Assembly: GCA_964519905.1 (NCBI GenBank)
Contig: CAZFLN010000010.1
Location: forward strand, 1-38,843
Direction: 5' to 3'
DNA from: CAZFLN01 sp964519905
GTDB taxonomy: Bacteria; Patescibacteriota; Microgenomatia; UBA1400; UBA1396
Length of the DNA stretch: 38,843 bases
The position numbers were made by a program, and so were the translations under genes. Of this stretch, positions 26,271-35,922 are shown one piece after another. Numbering within the stretch: position 1 is the stretch's first letter; every line of letters begins with the position of its first letter. Below the pieces are notes generated by a model, which worked only from the letters and a program-made list of their open reading frames with translations, did not search any database and was not told the DNA's origin.

Positions 26271-27921
26271 TTCCTATTTTTTCTCAGATCAAACAATTCT
26301 TTCATCGGCAGCGACCAACTCAATTCCCTTGGTGGCTTATTCTCTGTTTCGTTGCTGGTGTAACCATTTGGCTCCGTTTTTCTGCTTTAGGAATGTTCCC
26401 CCAAGGTCNNNNNNNNNNGATGAAGCGTTTCTTGGATATGTCGGAAAAATGGTGATCACCACTGGCCGGGACGAGCACGGATCACTTCTTCCTGTCGTGT
26501 TTACATCTTTTGGTGACTTTAAAGCACCTTTTGCTGTGTACCTTACCGGAGTGAGCACAACCCTTTTGGGTCTCACTGCTTGGGCAGTCCGGCTTCCCTT
26601 TGCACTGGCTGGCAGCATCACCGTTGGAATGATCGGAGTGCTGGTCTGGCTGAGAACTCGATCTCTCGCTTGGGGAGTACTGGCTGCCTGGTTACTCAGC
26701 ACACTCCCTTGGCACATCCATTTTTCTCGGATCGGTTTTGAGTCTGGAATCACGGCACTCTTTTTTGTATCAATACTTGCCGGTTGGCAAGCACTTCGTC
26801 CGAATGCAGTCGCCCTTTCACAATCCAGTCGGAATCTTTGGTGGGGAGTCATAGTCTGTTGTACAGCATTGGGTTTGTACACATACCATTCAAGTAAAAT
26901 TGTTTTCCCACTGAGCATTCTCATGATTGTGATCTGGGAGGCAGGACTACATACGTCTTTCTGGCTCAAGCGCTGGAAAGAATGGCTCACAGCTGGATTT
27001 TTTGGCGGAGTGCTGCTCCTCCCATTCATGTGGAGTCTGAATTCAGGTGGTCTCAACAGAGCGGGCCAAACCGTTTTTTGGCAACACTTAAACGCACAAG
27101 AGACCTTCTTGGAACGATTTTTCTACAATATCTCGACGTACCTGTCCCCGCAATTCCTCGTGTTTGGAGCGTCGGATTCTTTGCGCCACAGCACTGGATT
27201 CAGTGGCATTCTCACTATCACCCTATTGCTCGTTTGTGTGGTCGGGCCACTTTTCCTTATCTGGAACAGCTTCACACACAACACAAACCTCTTCGCTGCT
27301 TGGAAAAAGAGATTCACATTCTTGCAGAAAGATACTGCACAGTCTGATTGGCCAATCTGGATTGGTCTCACATTGATCGGATTTCTCCCAGCGCTCATTG
27401 GATTCGAAGTACCACATGCCAACCGCGCATTCTTGGCAGTCATTCCTCTTATCGTGTTTGCCACGCTCACACTTCAAGGACTGTTTTCCTTGCTGCCTGG
27501 CAATGCCAAACAAACACTCATCGCCAGTGTTTTACTTTTCAGTGCTCTGGAGTCTGCCGCTTTTTGGCATGATCTCCGAAACGACTATCCAGCCAGGAGT
27601 TCGGCTGCCTGGATGGACGGGTATGCACAAGCAAGTAGGCTCGCTGGCCAGGCAGCCAAGCTCTACCAGCCAACAGCATTCACCAAAGAATATGGTCAAC
27701 CAGAAATATTTTTTGCTTTTGAGAATTCCTGGCCCATTGATCGATTCCGGGCAAATGATTTTGGGAGCATTCAATTCATGGATCAAGACCAACTCGAAAC
27801 CACAACACAACAAATTATCTTCAGTGCCAAACCCCTCGAGAGAAATGACGTAACGCTGCAACAAGAAATACTCCGGAAAGATGGTTTGCCCGGATTCTGG
27901 ATATATCAAAAACATGAATAA
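26267..27921 (+). CDS. GT39-like membrane glycosyltransferase (split by an N gap)
   Basis: About 550 aa once repaired. The first span and GMFPQG lie before the 10-N gap (26409-26418). After it the frame shifts to DEAFLGYVGKMVITTGRDEHG, the acidic first-loop motif of GT-C enzymes, then FGDFKAPFAVYLTG and WHIHFSRIGFESG. A true gap of 8 bases would restore the frame and supply about three residues, matching the spacing in the paralogue at 27914 (SPYWEEVALGYDAY, GKDHHG, FGDYKPSLYFY). About eleven spans; C-terminal extracytoplasmic tail (EYGQPEIFFAFENSWPIDRF). The two paralogues lie in tandem and overlap by 8 bases. Confidence 0.85.
26409..26418. other. Scaffold gap (10 N) in GT39-like gene
   Basis: Flanking frames differ; a true gap of 8 bases (modulo 3) joins them. 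Confidence 0.85.
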
Positions 27922-29614
27922 AATTCTGCGCTGGCTCCAGTCACATCAAATAACTTTTTGGCTTTGTCTCTTAGCGCTCGTAGCTGGATGTCTGCGAATT
28001 CACGACATCTCAAACTCACCACCAAGCCCGTATTGGGAAGAGGTGGCGCTAGGATATGACGCGTACGCAATTCTCGAGACAGGAAAAGATCACCATGGAA
28101 ACGCTTGGCCAATCGTGGCCTTCCCCTCTTTTGGTGATTACAAACCAAGTCTGTATTTTTACACCGTCGTTCCGAGTATTGCCGCTTTTGGCTTAAACAC
28201 ATTTGCGGTTCGACTCCCAGCAGCGCTCGCAAGCACATTTACTGTGGTATGTGTCAGTTGGTTAGTGTGGAAATGGTCTGGATCCAAACATGTTGCCGCT
28301 TGGGCGGGGATTCTGCTCGCCATCCAACCGTGGTCTCTGGTAATCGGCCGAGCGGGATTCGAAGTCAATCTTGCCGTGTTTTTGATTATTTTGTCTGTGG
28401 TAATTTTTGAGCAGGCAAGAGCATTGAAAAAATACCAATTCATCTACTTTGCGTTTGGAGCCTTACTTCTGGCGCTCAGTACCTATGCGTACCACTCAGC
28501 CAGACTCTGGGGACCCTTTATTGGAATTCTCGTATTTTCTACTTTTTTCCCATGGAGGACTCTGCTGACCGCACCGAAAAATGCTTTGCCTAAAATTCTC
28601 CCTTGGATCCCAGCGGTTGTAATTGCATTTGTACTTCTCTTCCCACTCTTGAAAGAAATACGGAGCCCAGCAGTCCAACAACGGGTGCAGCAAACCTCGA
28701 TCTTTTCCGATCCAGCGCCAATTATTGCTGCAGTTGAAGCACAAGAAAAACTTGGAAACCCATGGTGGGCACGGTTTGCACATCATCGGTGGTGGTACCA
28801 AAGTCAAATGGTGTTGAGCGGGTATTCGAATCACTTCTCGCCAAGTTTCTTGTTTGGAAAAGGGGATGTAAATCCTCGTCACTCATCTCAGTTCTTCGGC
28901 ATGCTGTACCCTTGGGAGCTCATCACCGTGCTTTCGGGAATCTGGGCAGTGCTTACACAATTGCGACTTCGAACCAAATTTCTTTTGGGTGGACTGATTC
29001 TCCTTTCACCCATTGCAGCGATGTTTACACTTACCACACCGCACGCACTGAGAGCGCTTTTGCTTTCTCCATGGTTAGCGGTTCTCTCTGCATTTGGAAT
29101 GGGAACTCTTCTTCATTTTCTCTGGACAATACTGAAAAATCTCTCTCTGCCTGCTTGGGCACAGAGAGTTGGATTTTTTTCTATTTTTTCTGCCGCTGGC
29201 GGAACAGTACTGGGAACGACGCTCGTTTTTTGGTACTTTTTGAGATTCGTCTATCCTTTACAAGCCGAGTCTGAATGGCAGTATGGCTACGAACAAGTGA
29301 TTCAGGCTGTAGAAAAGCACAAACTCCCTGACGAGCAGATTTGGATGACACGAGAGTATGGCCGCCCAGCAATGTATGTCTTTTTCTTTACCAAGCAAGA
29401 TCCGGAAAAAGTTCAGGCTGCCAGCCAAACAGCCCCACTGGACCAACTTGAAATTCTGAAATTTGAGAACTGGAACTTCGGCGCGCAAACTGTAACCGCT
29501 CAAGGGATTCATGCTGTACCAGCTGGGAGAGATATTCCTCAAGAATCAACACTCCTAGAAACCATTTCTGGTCCATCCGGAAAAACATACTGGGAAATAA
29601 TTCGCACGCCGTAA
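27914..29614 (+). CDS. GT39-like membrane glycosyltransferase, tandem paralogue
   Basis: 566-aa GT-C-like enzyme, paralogous to the gene just upstream: first loop PYWEEVALGYDAYAILETGKDHHG, SFGDYKPSLYFY, FAVRLPAAL, WSLVIGRAGFEVNLAVF. The catalytic-loop pair is Glu42-Glu43 where the others have Asp-Glu; either can work in the family, but it is a visible difference. About ten or eleven spans and a C-terminal soluble part (WMTREYGRPAMYVFFF). The upstream in-frame start at 27881 is rejected in favour of the ATGAATAA overlap. The stop codon sits in the loop of the terminator that ends the operon. Confidence 0.85.
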   Translation: MNKILRWLQSHQITFWLCLLALVAGCLRIHDISNSPPSPYWEEVALGYDAYAILETGKDHHGNAWPIVAFPSFGDYKPSLYFYTVVPSIAAFGLNTFAVRLPAALASTFTVVCVSWLVWKWSGSKHVAAWAGILLAIQPWSLVIGRAGFEVNLAVFLIILSVVIFEQARALKKYQFIYFAFGALLLALSTYAYHSARLWGPFIGILVFSTFFPWRTLLTAPKNALPKILPWIPAVVIAFVLLFPLLKEIRSPAVQQRVQQTSIFSDPAPIIAAVEAQEKLGNPWWARFAHHRWWYQSQMVLSGYSNHFSPSFLFGKGDVNPRHSSQFFGMLYPWELITVLSGIWAVLTQLRLRTKFLLGGLILLSPIAAMFTLTTPHALRALLLSPWLAVLSAFGMGTLLHFLWTILKNLSLPAWAQRVGFFSIFSAAGGTVLGTTLVFWYFLRFVYPLQAESEWQYGYEQVIQAVEKHKLPDEQIWMTREYGRPAMYVFFFTKQDPEKVQAASQTAPLDQLEILKFENWNFGAQTVTAQGIHAVPAGRDIPQESTLLETISGPSGKTYWEIIRTP

Positions 29615-29629
29615 ATCCGGCGTGCGAAT
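29600..29629. terminator. Bidirectional terminator between glycan operon and pyk
   Basis: Perfect 12-bp stem ATTCGCACGCCG / CGGCGTGCGAAT with a 6-base loop containing the TAA stop of the upstream gene. On the minus strand it is followed by TATTT, so it fits pyk best. Confidence 0.75.
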
Positions 29630-29639
29630 CAACCCAAAA

Positions 29640-31062
29640 TTAAACAACTTCTTTCAGTGAAAGTGTATTCGTGAGTCCTGGCTCATTCCAACGGTGTCCG
29701 TGGATAAAGAGGAGTCGCTGACCACTAGCCACTAAGCCACGATCTTTCAAGTTCGCAATAATCGGATCGACCGAAACAATGTCTCCATCCGGGAAGTCCA
29801 TCAAGAATGAAGTAATTCCATAGGCCAAACAGAGCTGATCACGCACTTTGTCGTTTTGCGTCAGGGCAATAATCGGCATGTTTGGACGGAAGCGTGACAA
29901 GGCGCGAGCCGTATTTCCAGTTTCAGTAAAGATCACGATACCGGCGATTTCAAAATCTCGATTGTGATCAATCAGATGCATGGCTGCTCGAGTCACTGCT
30001 TCTGTTTGATTCAAGTTTCCATCATATGAAAGTGCTGGCAAAACGACTNNNNNNNNNNACTTTTTCCTCGTTAAAGGCCACGATACGTCGCATGGTAGCT
30101 ACTGCCTGACGAGGGAACTTCCCTTGGGCTGTTTCACCTGACAACATCACGGCATCAGAACCGTCAAATACAGCATTGGCTACATCGGATACTTCCGCGC
30201 GAGTTGGTCGAGGGCTGTCCACCATACTTTGCAGCATTTGTGTGGCAGTAATAACTGGCTTATTGGCAACGCGACACTTATAAATCAGCTTTTTCTGCCA
30301 ATAACTAAGTTCTTCGAACGGCACCTCAATGCCTAGGTCACCACGGGCAACCATTAAACAATCAGATGCTTCGATAATCTCGTCGATATTTTCGAGAGCA
30401 GCCGCGTTTTCGATCTTGGCACAGACATCGGCTTTGACACCGCGCTTGGCCATTTCTTCACGCAAAATACGGATATCTTCCTTATCTCGCACAAAAGAAA
30501 GGGCTACGAAATCAACATGTTCGCGACTGGCCAAATCAAGTTTTTCAAAGTCTGACTCAATCAAGGAGGCCAAGGTAAGTTTTACACCAGGCAGATTCAT
30601 TCCTTTGCGGTGCGTTACCATGAAACTTCCGTTTGAGCGGAGCATCCATCCTTTGTGGTACTCAGAGATAACTTCAAACTCCATGAATCCATCATCGATC
30701 AGAACTTGGTCACCAACAGAAAGCGCATCAATCACTTTTTGATCTGGAACAACAATCGTTTTTTGCCCCTCAACATACTCCGTAGAAAGAAGGATGTGTT
30801 CCCCCTCTGAGACTGGCATTGGCTCTTTGTCTTTTACTTCAATACGAATCTCGGGGCCCTGCAAGTCAATCAGGATACCAACCGGCTTGCCAATTTCATC
30901 CGCCACTTTCTGGACTCGCTCAATGCGCTCGCGGTGCCAATCAACATCACCATGCTTCATGTTAAAGCGAATAACACTCGCGCCAGCCTGGAGGAGATCG
31001 CGGATACCATCTTCTGTATCGGACGCTGGGCCAATGGTAGCGACTATCTTTGTACGATTCAT
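29640..31062 (-). CDS. pyk: Pyruvate kinase (split by an N gap)
   Basis: Converts phosphoenolpyruvate and ADP to pyruvate and ATP, the last step of glycolysis. Seen: NRTKIVATIGPASD start, IRFNMKHGD (usually FNFSHG), DLQGPEIR, the B-domain, KIENAAALENIDEI, MVARGDLGIEVPFE, NKPVITATQMLQSM, PRPTRAEVSDVANAVFDGSDAVMLSGETAQGKFP, then after the gap PALSYDGNLNQTEAVTRAA and a C-terminal domain. The start is ATG 31062, with AGGAG seven bases upstream (31074-31070), rather than the earlier in-frame ATG. The 10-N gap breaks the frame; zero or a multiple of three missing bases would fix it, giving ~470 aa, normal for the family. It is divergent from ftsK. Confidence 0.95.
30049..30058. other. Scaffold gap (10 N) in pyk
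   Basis: The bases act occur on both sides; either abutting the ends or merging these three bases gives an open frame. Confidence 0.8.
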
Positions 31063-31069
31063 ACGATAT

Positions 31070-31104
31070 CTCCTCGCGAATTTTTTCGATTTTTCTTTTG
31101 TATA
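31070..31104 (-). promoter_or_regulatory. pyk promoter -10 and Shine-Dalgarno
   Basis: TATACA at 31104-31099 on the minus strand, predicted start 31092, then AGGAG at 31074-31070. This gives a 30-base leader, unlike most genes here. Confidence 0.45.
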
Positions 31105-31137
31105 AACTCCAGGCAATTGTAAACTACCCCGAAGAAG

Positions 31138-31146
31138 TGATACAGT
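31138..31146 (+). promoter_or_regulatory. Extended -10 for ftsK
   Basis: TGA-TACAGT; predicted start 31153, two bases before ATG 31155. Confidence 0.45.
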
Positions 31147-31154
31147 AGGAATCT

Positions 31155-33350
31155 ATGGCACGTCGAGGGCGCAAGAAATCGCCCTTCAAAATCAAACTTC
31201 GTGGGGAAACCCTGTATTCGCTGGGCAGCCTCATTTTCTTCGCGGTCGCGGGTTTAATTACCGTGTCTTTTTCTGGGCAGGGAGAATCACTGCAAGAAGT
31301 AAATAGTCTGCTGCGCGAAATGTTTGGCGTGGCGAGCTTGCTGCTGCCCTTCTTGTGTGTCACTGCTGGACTTGTTTTAACCGGAGCAAAATGGTCATTC
31401 GCCAAACCCCAAGTCATGCTTGGGAGCTTCTTTTTCTTTCTTTCTACACTGGTACTTTTGCAATCTGGTACGGCAGGAGTAGCACTCTTTGCCAATATTG
31501 CTGATTTAGTTCAACCATTAGGTACCAGAATTTTGTTTGGCCTCCTGGGAATCGCTGGTTTTATGATCTTTACTGACACTTCTTTGCGTGAGATCTTCCG
31601 CTTTGTGACATCTCTGGTAGAAGTTGATACCACGGAAAAAACAGATAAACTCGAGTCAAAGAAGAAAGCTGACAAAGAGCTGTCCGAAGAAATCGCTGCG
31701 AACAAACCTGGATTACTCACCAGACTCACTGGCCGCAAAAAACAAGATACTGAAGGAGAAAATACTTCTCCAGAACCAGAAAATCGCTTTGTGGTAAATC
31801 AAGCCAAGGCAATTACTCCAGCCGAGCCAGAACCTGCGGCAGAAGCACCACTTCTCCCTCACAGTGATGGACCAACGCTCAATCAACCCAGCCAACAAGT
31901 GTGGGAGTATCCTCCGCTCACGCTGCTGAGTAATAAAAAAGGCAAGCCGGCTGACCGCGGTGACATTAATAAAAATGCACAAATTATTGAAGACACACTG
32001 CAGTCCTTTAACATTCAAGCAAAAATCGTAGAAGTAAACTGTGGTCCAGCTGTTACGCAGTATGCGCTCCAGCTTTCTACTGGAACCAAACTCTCAAAAG
32101 TGACCGGTTTGGCCAATGACCTAGCTCTTGCCTTGGCTGCTCCGACTGGGCAAATTCGTATTGAAGCACCTATTCCAGGAAAATCTTTGGTTGGTATCGA
32201 AATTCCGAATCGATCACTTGAAGTCGTCACCTTGCGGACCATGCTCACCTCCAAAGCAATGGCAAATAGTAAATCCAAACTCGCCGTGTCTCTTGGCTTG
32301 AACGTTGCCGGCGAACCTGTGGTCGGAGACATCGCCAAAATGCCACACTGTCTCATTGCCGGTTCCACTGGATCTGGTAAATCTGTTGCGGTGAACTCAT
32401 TTATTTGTTCCATTTTGTTCCGCTCTTCACCTCAAGAAGTGCAGTTCCTCATGATCGACCCAAAGCGCGTGGAGTTGTCGGTGTATAACGATATTCCACA
32501 CCTTAAAATGCCTGTGGTGAATGATGCGAAAAAAGCTTCCCAGCTCCTGCGTTGGGCGTGTGACGAGATGGATAAACGATATAAACTCCTGGCAGAAGTC
32601 GGCGTTCGTAATATTACCGGCTACAACGAAATGGCTGGATTTACTTCCTTACCATACTATGTGATTTTAATTGACGAGTTGGCTGACCTCATGCTTCTTG
32701 CTCCGTCAGAGGTTGAACAATCAATTGTGCGTCTGGCTCAAATGGCCCGTGCGGTCGGTATTCACTTGGTTTTGGCAACGCAGCGTCCGTCGGTTGACGT
32801 TATCACTGGTTTAATTAAAGCCAACATCCCAACCCGCATGGCTTTTAACGTCGCTTCGAACACTGACTCACGCGTCATCCTCGATGGTCCCGGCGCTGAA
32901 AAACTGCTCGGTCGTGGAGACATGTTGTACATTCCGCCTGACGAAGCAAAGCCTCGTCGTATCCAAGGTACGTTTGTTTCTGACGAAGAAGTCCAACAAC
33001 TTATTCAATTCTTACGCCAGCAAGGTGAACAACCTGATATGCAACAAATTAGTCTCAACGACCTCGAGAAGTATGCTACTTCTGGTGGAGGGAGCGGCGC
33101 TGGCGGCGGCGATGGTGAAACTGATGAATTCTTTGATGAGTCAGTTCGTATCGTTCTTGAGTCTGGGAAAGGTTCTGCATCATATATTCAGCGTCGACTT
33201 TCCGTGGGATACAATCGTGCGGCTCGAATTCTCGATCAGCTGTCTGAACAAGGAATCGTGGGACCAGCCCAAGGATCAAAACCTCGCGAAGTCAATAAAT
33301 CAGCCGCTACTGAATACCTTGCAAAAAAAGGGATTGACCTTTCCGCATGA
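31155..33350 (+). CDS. ftsK: DNA translocase FtsK/SpoIIIE
   Basis: 731-aa septal DNA pump that clears chromosome ends from the division site. Layout: four membrane spans (within residues 20-140), an acidic/Pro-rich linker to about 250, the alpha domain, the RecA-like motor with Walker A AGSTGSGKS (about 402-410), VQFLMIDPKRVELS, YVILIDELADLM (Walker B), LATQRPSVDVITGLIKANIP, and a C-terminal gamma winged-helix (SVGYNRAARILDQLSEQGIVGP) that would read KOPS-like sites. A Gly-rich hinge (GGGSGAGGGDG) separates motor and gamma. It is shorter than the E. coli protein but complete. The stop overlaps the next ATG (ATGA). Confidence 0.97.
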   Translation: MARRGRKKSPFKIKLRGETLYSLGSLIFFAVAGLITVSFSGQGESLQEVNSLLREMFGVASLLLPFLCVTAGLVLTGAKWSFAKPQVMLGSFFFFLSTLVLLQSGTAGVALFANIADLVQPLGTRILFGLLGIAGFMIFTDTSLREIFRFVTSLVEVDTTEKTDKLESKKKADKELSEEIAANKPGLLTRLTGRKKQDTEGENTSPEPENRFVVNQAKAITPAEPEPAAEAPLLPHSDGPTLNQPSQQVWEYPPLTLLSNKKGKPADRGDINKNAQIIEDTLQSFNIQAKIVEVNCGPAVTQYALQLSTGTKLSKVTGLANDLALALAAPTGQIRIEAPIPGKSLVGIEIPNRSLEVVTLRTMLTSKAMANSKSKLAVSLGLNVAGEPVVGDIAKMPHCLIAGSTGSGKSVAVNSFICSILFRSSPQEVQFLMIDPKRVELSVYNDIPHLKMPVVNDAKKASQLLRWACDEMDKRYKLLAEVGVRNITGYNEMAGFTSLPYYVILIDELADLMLLAPSEVEQSIVRLAQMARAVGIHLVLATQRPSVDVITGLIKANIPTRMAFNVASNTDSRVILDGPGAEKLLGRGDMLYIPPDEAKPRRIQGTFVSDEEVQQLIQFLRQQGEQPDMQQISLNDLEKYATSGGGSGAGGGDGETDEFFDESVRIVLESGKGSASYIQRRLSVGYNRAARILDQLSEQGIVGPAQGSKPREVNKSAATEYLAKKGIDLSA

Positions 33351-33988
33351 AAACGCTGAGTCAAGTTATCACGAGCGAGCGTCAAAAAAGGAAGCTCTCT
33401 CTCGAACAACTCAGAGCTCGTACCCAAATTCCAATTGATGTTCTCAAAGCTCTTGAATCGAGCTCGTTTGAAACTCTTCCCCCACCAACTCTCGTGCTTG
33501 GTGCGCTGGACCTGCTTGCCGAAGAATTCGATATAGAAGCAGAAACACTCCATGCCTTGTATCGAAGAGATGGCGGAAATACTCCTGCCTCATCCACGCA
33601 AAAATCAAAACGGAAAAATCGTTCCTGGAAAACAAGGCTTCGCTTTCACCTCTTAAGCCCACGCGGCCTTTCTTGGGCAGTGAGTGGTCTTGTCATTACA
33701 CTGGCCATAGCCGGAATTGGGTGGCAGTGGTGGAGTCTCAGCCAACCACCAGAACTCACCGTTGCCGAGCCTCTCGACAATGGCGTACTCCAAAACCCAG
33801 TGAGAATTTCTGGCCGGACCAATCCAGAAAATACACTCACCGTAAACACCGAAGTTCTTTCTTTAGACCAAACAGGCAATTTCGCCACCTCGCTCACCTT
33901 GCCAACCGGACAACGAACACTCGTCATTGAGGCAACTGACCAACGTGGAAGAATCAACCAAGTGGTTCGTTTCATTCAAGTTGAGTAG
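33347..33988 (+). CDS. RodZ-like membrane protein with HTH domain
   Basis: 213-aa bitopic protein. The N-terminal ~75 residues form a helix-turn-helix of the HTH_25 type (LSQVITSERQKRKLSLEQL, IPIDVLKALES, LGALDLLAEEF), as in RodZ. A basic patch (KSKRKNRSWKTR) is followed by one span (about 107-127) and a ~80-residue extracytoplasmic beta-rich domain (PVRISGRTNPENTLTVN and TLPTGQRTLVIEATDQRGR) like bacterial Ig-like domains. RodZ links MreB to the envelope; no mreB is visible here. Translational coupling with ftsK suggests a cell-shape or division role, which is inference. Confidence 0.75.
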   Translation: MKTLSQVITSERQKRKLSLEQLRARTQIPIDVLKALESSSFETLPPPTLVLGALDLLAEEFDIEAETLHALYRRDGGNTPASSTQKSKRKNRSWKTRLRFHLLSPRGLSWAVSGLVITLAIAGIGWQWWSLSQPPELTVAEPLDNGVLQNPVRISGRTNPENTLTVNTEVLSLDQTGNFATSLTLPTGQRTLVIEATDQRGRINQVVRFIQVE

Positions 33989-34059
33989 ATATTTGGCGAA
34001 ATTTCCCAGAAGACTTCGCTACTCCTTTGGGTTTTCCTCTTGCTCCCAATCACAGAACA

Positions 34060-34068
34060 TGATTAGAT
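34060..34068 (+). promoter_or_regulatory. Extended -10 for the 34075 gene, leaderless
   Basis: TGA-TTAGAT; predicted start 34075 is the A of the ATG. Confidence 0.4.
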
Positions 34069-34074
34069 GAATGC

Positions 34075-34374
34075 ATGGATCCACTTAGTATCGTTCTTAC
34101 CGTTGTTGCAGCCATCCTCTCCATCGTTCTTTTGGTGGTTGGAGTTCAGACTATCTTGGTATTGCAAGAAGTCAGACGCTCTCTTAACAACTTTAATCGA
34201 ATGACAGAAGTTGTTGAGGACACAGTGGTTCGTACCCTCTCACCATTCCAACAACTCGGTGGTGTGGGAGCCGGACTGAGAACTGGATTCCGCTTACTCG
34301 AAACTTTTTCAAACTTCATCAGTACCAAGAGCAATGAAACGAACACAAAAACCACCACTCGCTACGACGAATAA
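34075..34374 (+). CDS. Small membrane protein, DUF948-like
   Basis: 99 aa. One N-terminal span (about 6-28), then an amphipathic helix (VRRSLNNFNRMTEVVEDTV), a short Gly-rich part and a polar tail. This resembles small DUF948-type envelope proteins but no motif is decisive. It overlaps the next gene by 41 bases in another frame, so the two products are probably made together. The region between the RodZ-like gene and this one (33989-34074) holds only this gene's promoter-like box. Confidence 0.6.
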   Translation: MDPLSIVLTVVAAILSIVLLVVGVQTILVLQEVRRSLNNFNRMTEVVEDTVVRTLSPFQQLGGVGAGLRTGFRLLETFSNFISTKSNETNTKTTTRYDE

Positions 34375-34618
34375 CGATCCGCAGAACGCGGGATCGTTTG
34401 CAGCAGGATTTCTTGTTGGCGTGGTTACTGGAGCAATTGGACTCTGGGCAGCTCAAGATCAGCGTGGAAAATCATTTTTGCAACAAATAAAAAATGAGTT
34501 TTTGGAAACGCTGCAAACAGAAGCAGAATCAAAGCTTCCAGAGCCCGTGAAGCAAGCCGCGCAAACTGCAGGAAAGAAATTCCCAAAGTTTTCGGTAACC
34601 AAAGCAAAACGTTCGTAA
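34334..34618 (+). CDS. Small membrane protein, YtxH-like
   Basis: 94 aa. A polar N-terminus, a Gly/Ala-rich hydrophobic segment (SFAAGFLVGVVTGAIGLWAA, about 21-40), then a charged amphipathic helix and a Lys-rich end. The Gly-rich span followed by a long helix is the pattern of YtxH-like stress or envelope proteins; the assignment is by pattern only. The start lies inside the upstream gene (41-base overlap). Confidence 0.6.
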   Translation: MKRTQKPPLATTNNDPQNAGSFAAGFLVGVVTGAIGLWAAQDQRGKSFLQQIKNEFLETLQTEAESKLPEPVKQAAQTAGKKFPKFSVTKAKRS

Positions 34619-34633
34619 TTTGTTTGTTTTAAT

Positions 34634-34664
34634 TGATACTGTAGGCAGGACAGAAAAGAAAGGA
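34634..34664 (+). promoter_or_regulatory. recA promoter and Shine-Dalgarno
   Basis: TGA-TACTGT extended -10 (34634-34642), predicted start 34649, then AAGGA at 34660-34664, four bases before ATG. This is a leadered gene. No clear LexA box was seen. Confidence 0.4.
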
Positions 34665-34668
34665 AATC

Positions 34669-35799
34669 ATGGCAAGAAATTCAGCGGCATCCGCAGCAAA
34701 AACGGTGAAATCAACCGACCCTCGCTCTGAGGCACTCGATATAGCAATGAAGCAAATTCAGCGCTCATTTGGTGATGGAGCGATCATGAACATGGGAAAG
34801 AAACTTGACGGCATGTACTCCATTCCTGCAATTTCTACTCAGTCTCTCCCACTCGATTTAGCGATTGGTATTGGCGGTTTTCCAAAAGGAAGAATCGTCG
34901 AAATTTATGGTCCAGAAGCTTCTGGAAAAACCACACTCTGTTTACATGTTATTGCAGAAGCCCAAAAGACAGGCGGAAACGTCGCTTTTATCGACGCAGA
35001 ACATGCGCTCAACCCAGAGAGAGCCTTAGCTATCGGTGTTGATCTCGAAAAACTTCTGATTGCTCAACCAGATTATGGGGAACAAGCACTTGAGATTGCC
35101 GAAACACTCATTCGCTCTGGCGGAATCGATGTACTGGTTGTCGACTCCGTAGCGGCACTGGTTCCAAAGTCTGAAATTGAAGGTGAAATGGGTGACGCCA
35201 GCGTGGGAACTCAAGCCCGACTCATGTCAAAAGCCATGCGAAAACTCGCTGCTGTTATCAGTAAGTCAAACACTATCTTAATCTTCACGAACCAACTGCG
35301 TATGAAAATTGGCGTCATGTTCGGAAGCCCAGAAACGACAGCTGGTGGACAGGCTTTGAAGTTCTATGCCTCTCTCCGAATCGACATGCGAAAAATTGGA
35401 AATATTACAGAAGGCGATAAGGTTGTCGGGACTCGTCACCGAGCTCGTATCGTGAAAAACAAGGTTGCTCCACCATTCCGCGTCTGCGAGTTCGATATGA
35501 TGGCTGATAGCGGTATCTCTGTTTCCGGTGGAGTACTTGATGTGGCTGTCGAAATGGGAATTGTCGAGAAAGCTGGAAGCTTCTTCAAGTATGGTGGGCA
35601 GACCATCGCACAAGGTCGAGAAGCAGCAAAAGCCGTCCTCGAAGAAGACGAAGCATTCATGACTGAAGTCAAGAAAAAAGTCTGGGACGAAATTAAAAAG
35701 GCCAAAAAGCCGCTACCAATGAAACAAGGTTCTCAAGCCCCAGACGACGCGGCAGCGGACCTCGAAAGTCCAGTCGCCAGCGAAGCTGATCCAGAGTAA
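34669..35799 (+). CDS. recA: Recombinase A
   Basis: 376-aa RecA, for strand exchange and repair. Seen: ALDIAMKQIQRSFGDGAIM, Walker A GPEASGKT (81-88), IDAEHALNPERA, DVLVVDSVAALVP (Walker B), loop L1 EGEMGDASVGTQARLMSKAMRKL, TNQLRMKIGVMFGSPETTAGG (loop L2), and an acidic C-terminal tail. Length and residues are standard. It lies between small membrane-protein genes and the DGR; reverse-transcribed DNA from the DGR would not require it in the known phage system, so adjacency may be chance. The 3' flank (35800-35885) has only weak inverted repeats, no convincing terminator. Confidence 0.98.
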   Translation: MARNSAASAAKTVKSTDPRSEALDIAMKQIQRSFGDGAIMNMGKKLDGMYSIPAISTQSLPLDLAIGIGGFPKGRIVEIYGPEASGKTTLCLHVIAEAQKTGGNVAFIDAEHALNPERALAIGVDLEKLLIAQPDYGEQALEIAETLIRSGGIDVLVVDSVAALVPKSEIEGEMGDASVGTQARLMSKAMRKLAAVISKSNTILIFTNQLRMKIGVMFGSPETTAGGQALKFYASLRIDMRKIGNITEGDKVVGTRHRARIVKNKVAPPFRVCEFDMMADSGISVSGGVLDVAVEMGIVEKAGSFFKYGGQTIAQGREAAKAVLEEDEAFMTEVKKKVWDEIKKAKKPLPMKQGSQAPDDAAADLESPVASEADPE

Positions 35800-35885
35800 A
35801 AGCCAGAGTAAGAGCTTTGGTTCGAAGTTCACAATCTTGAGTGATTCAGAAAACTCTCTCGGGACAAGAATTTCCCCCGAAAAGG

Positions 35886-35916
35886 TTGCCAATCGGTATA
35901 GGTCATGTTCTATACT
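35886..35916 (+). promoter_or_regulatory. Promoter for avd, leaderless
   Basis: TTGCCA (35886-35891), 19-bp spacer, TATACT (35911-35916). The predicted start is 35923, the A of ATG. Confidence 0.5.
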
Positions 35917-35922
35917 GGCCAA

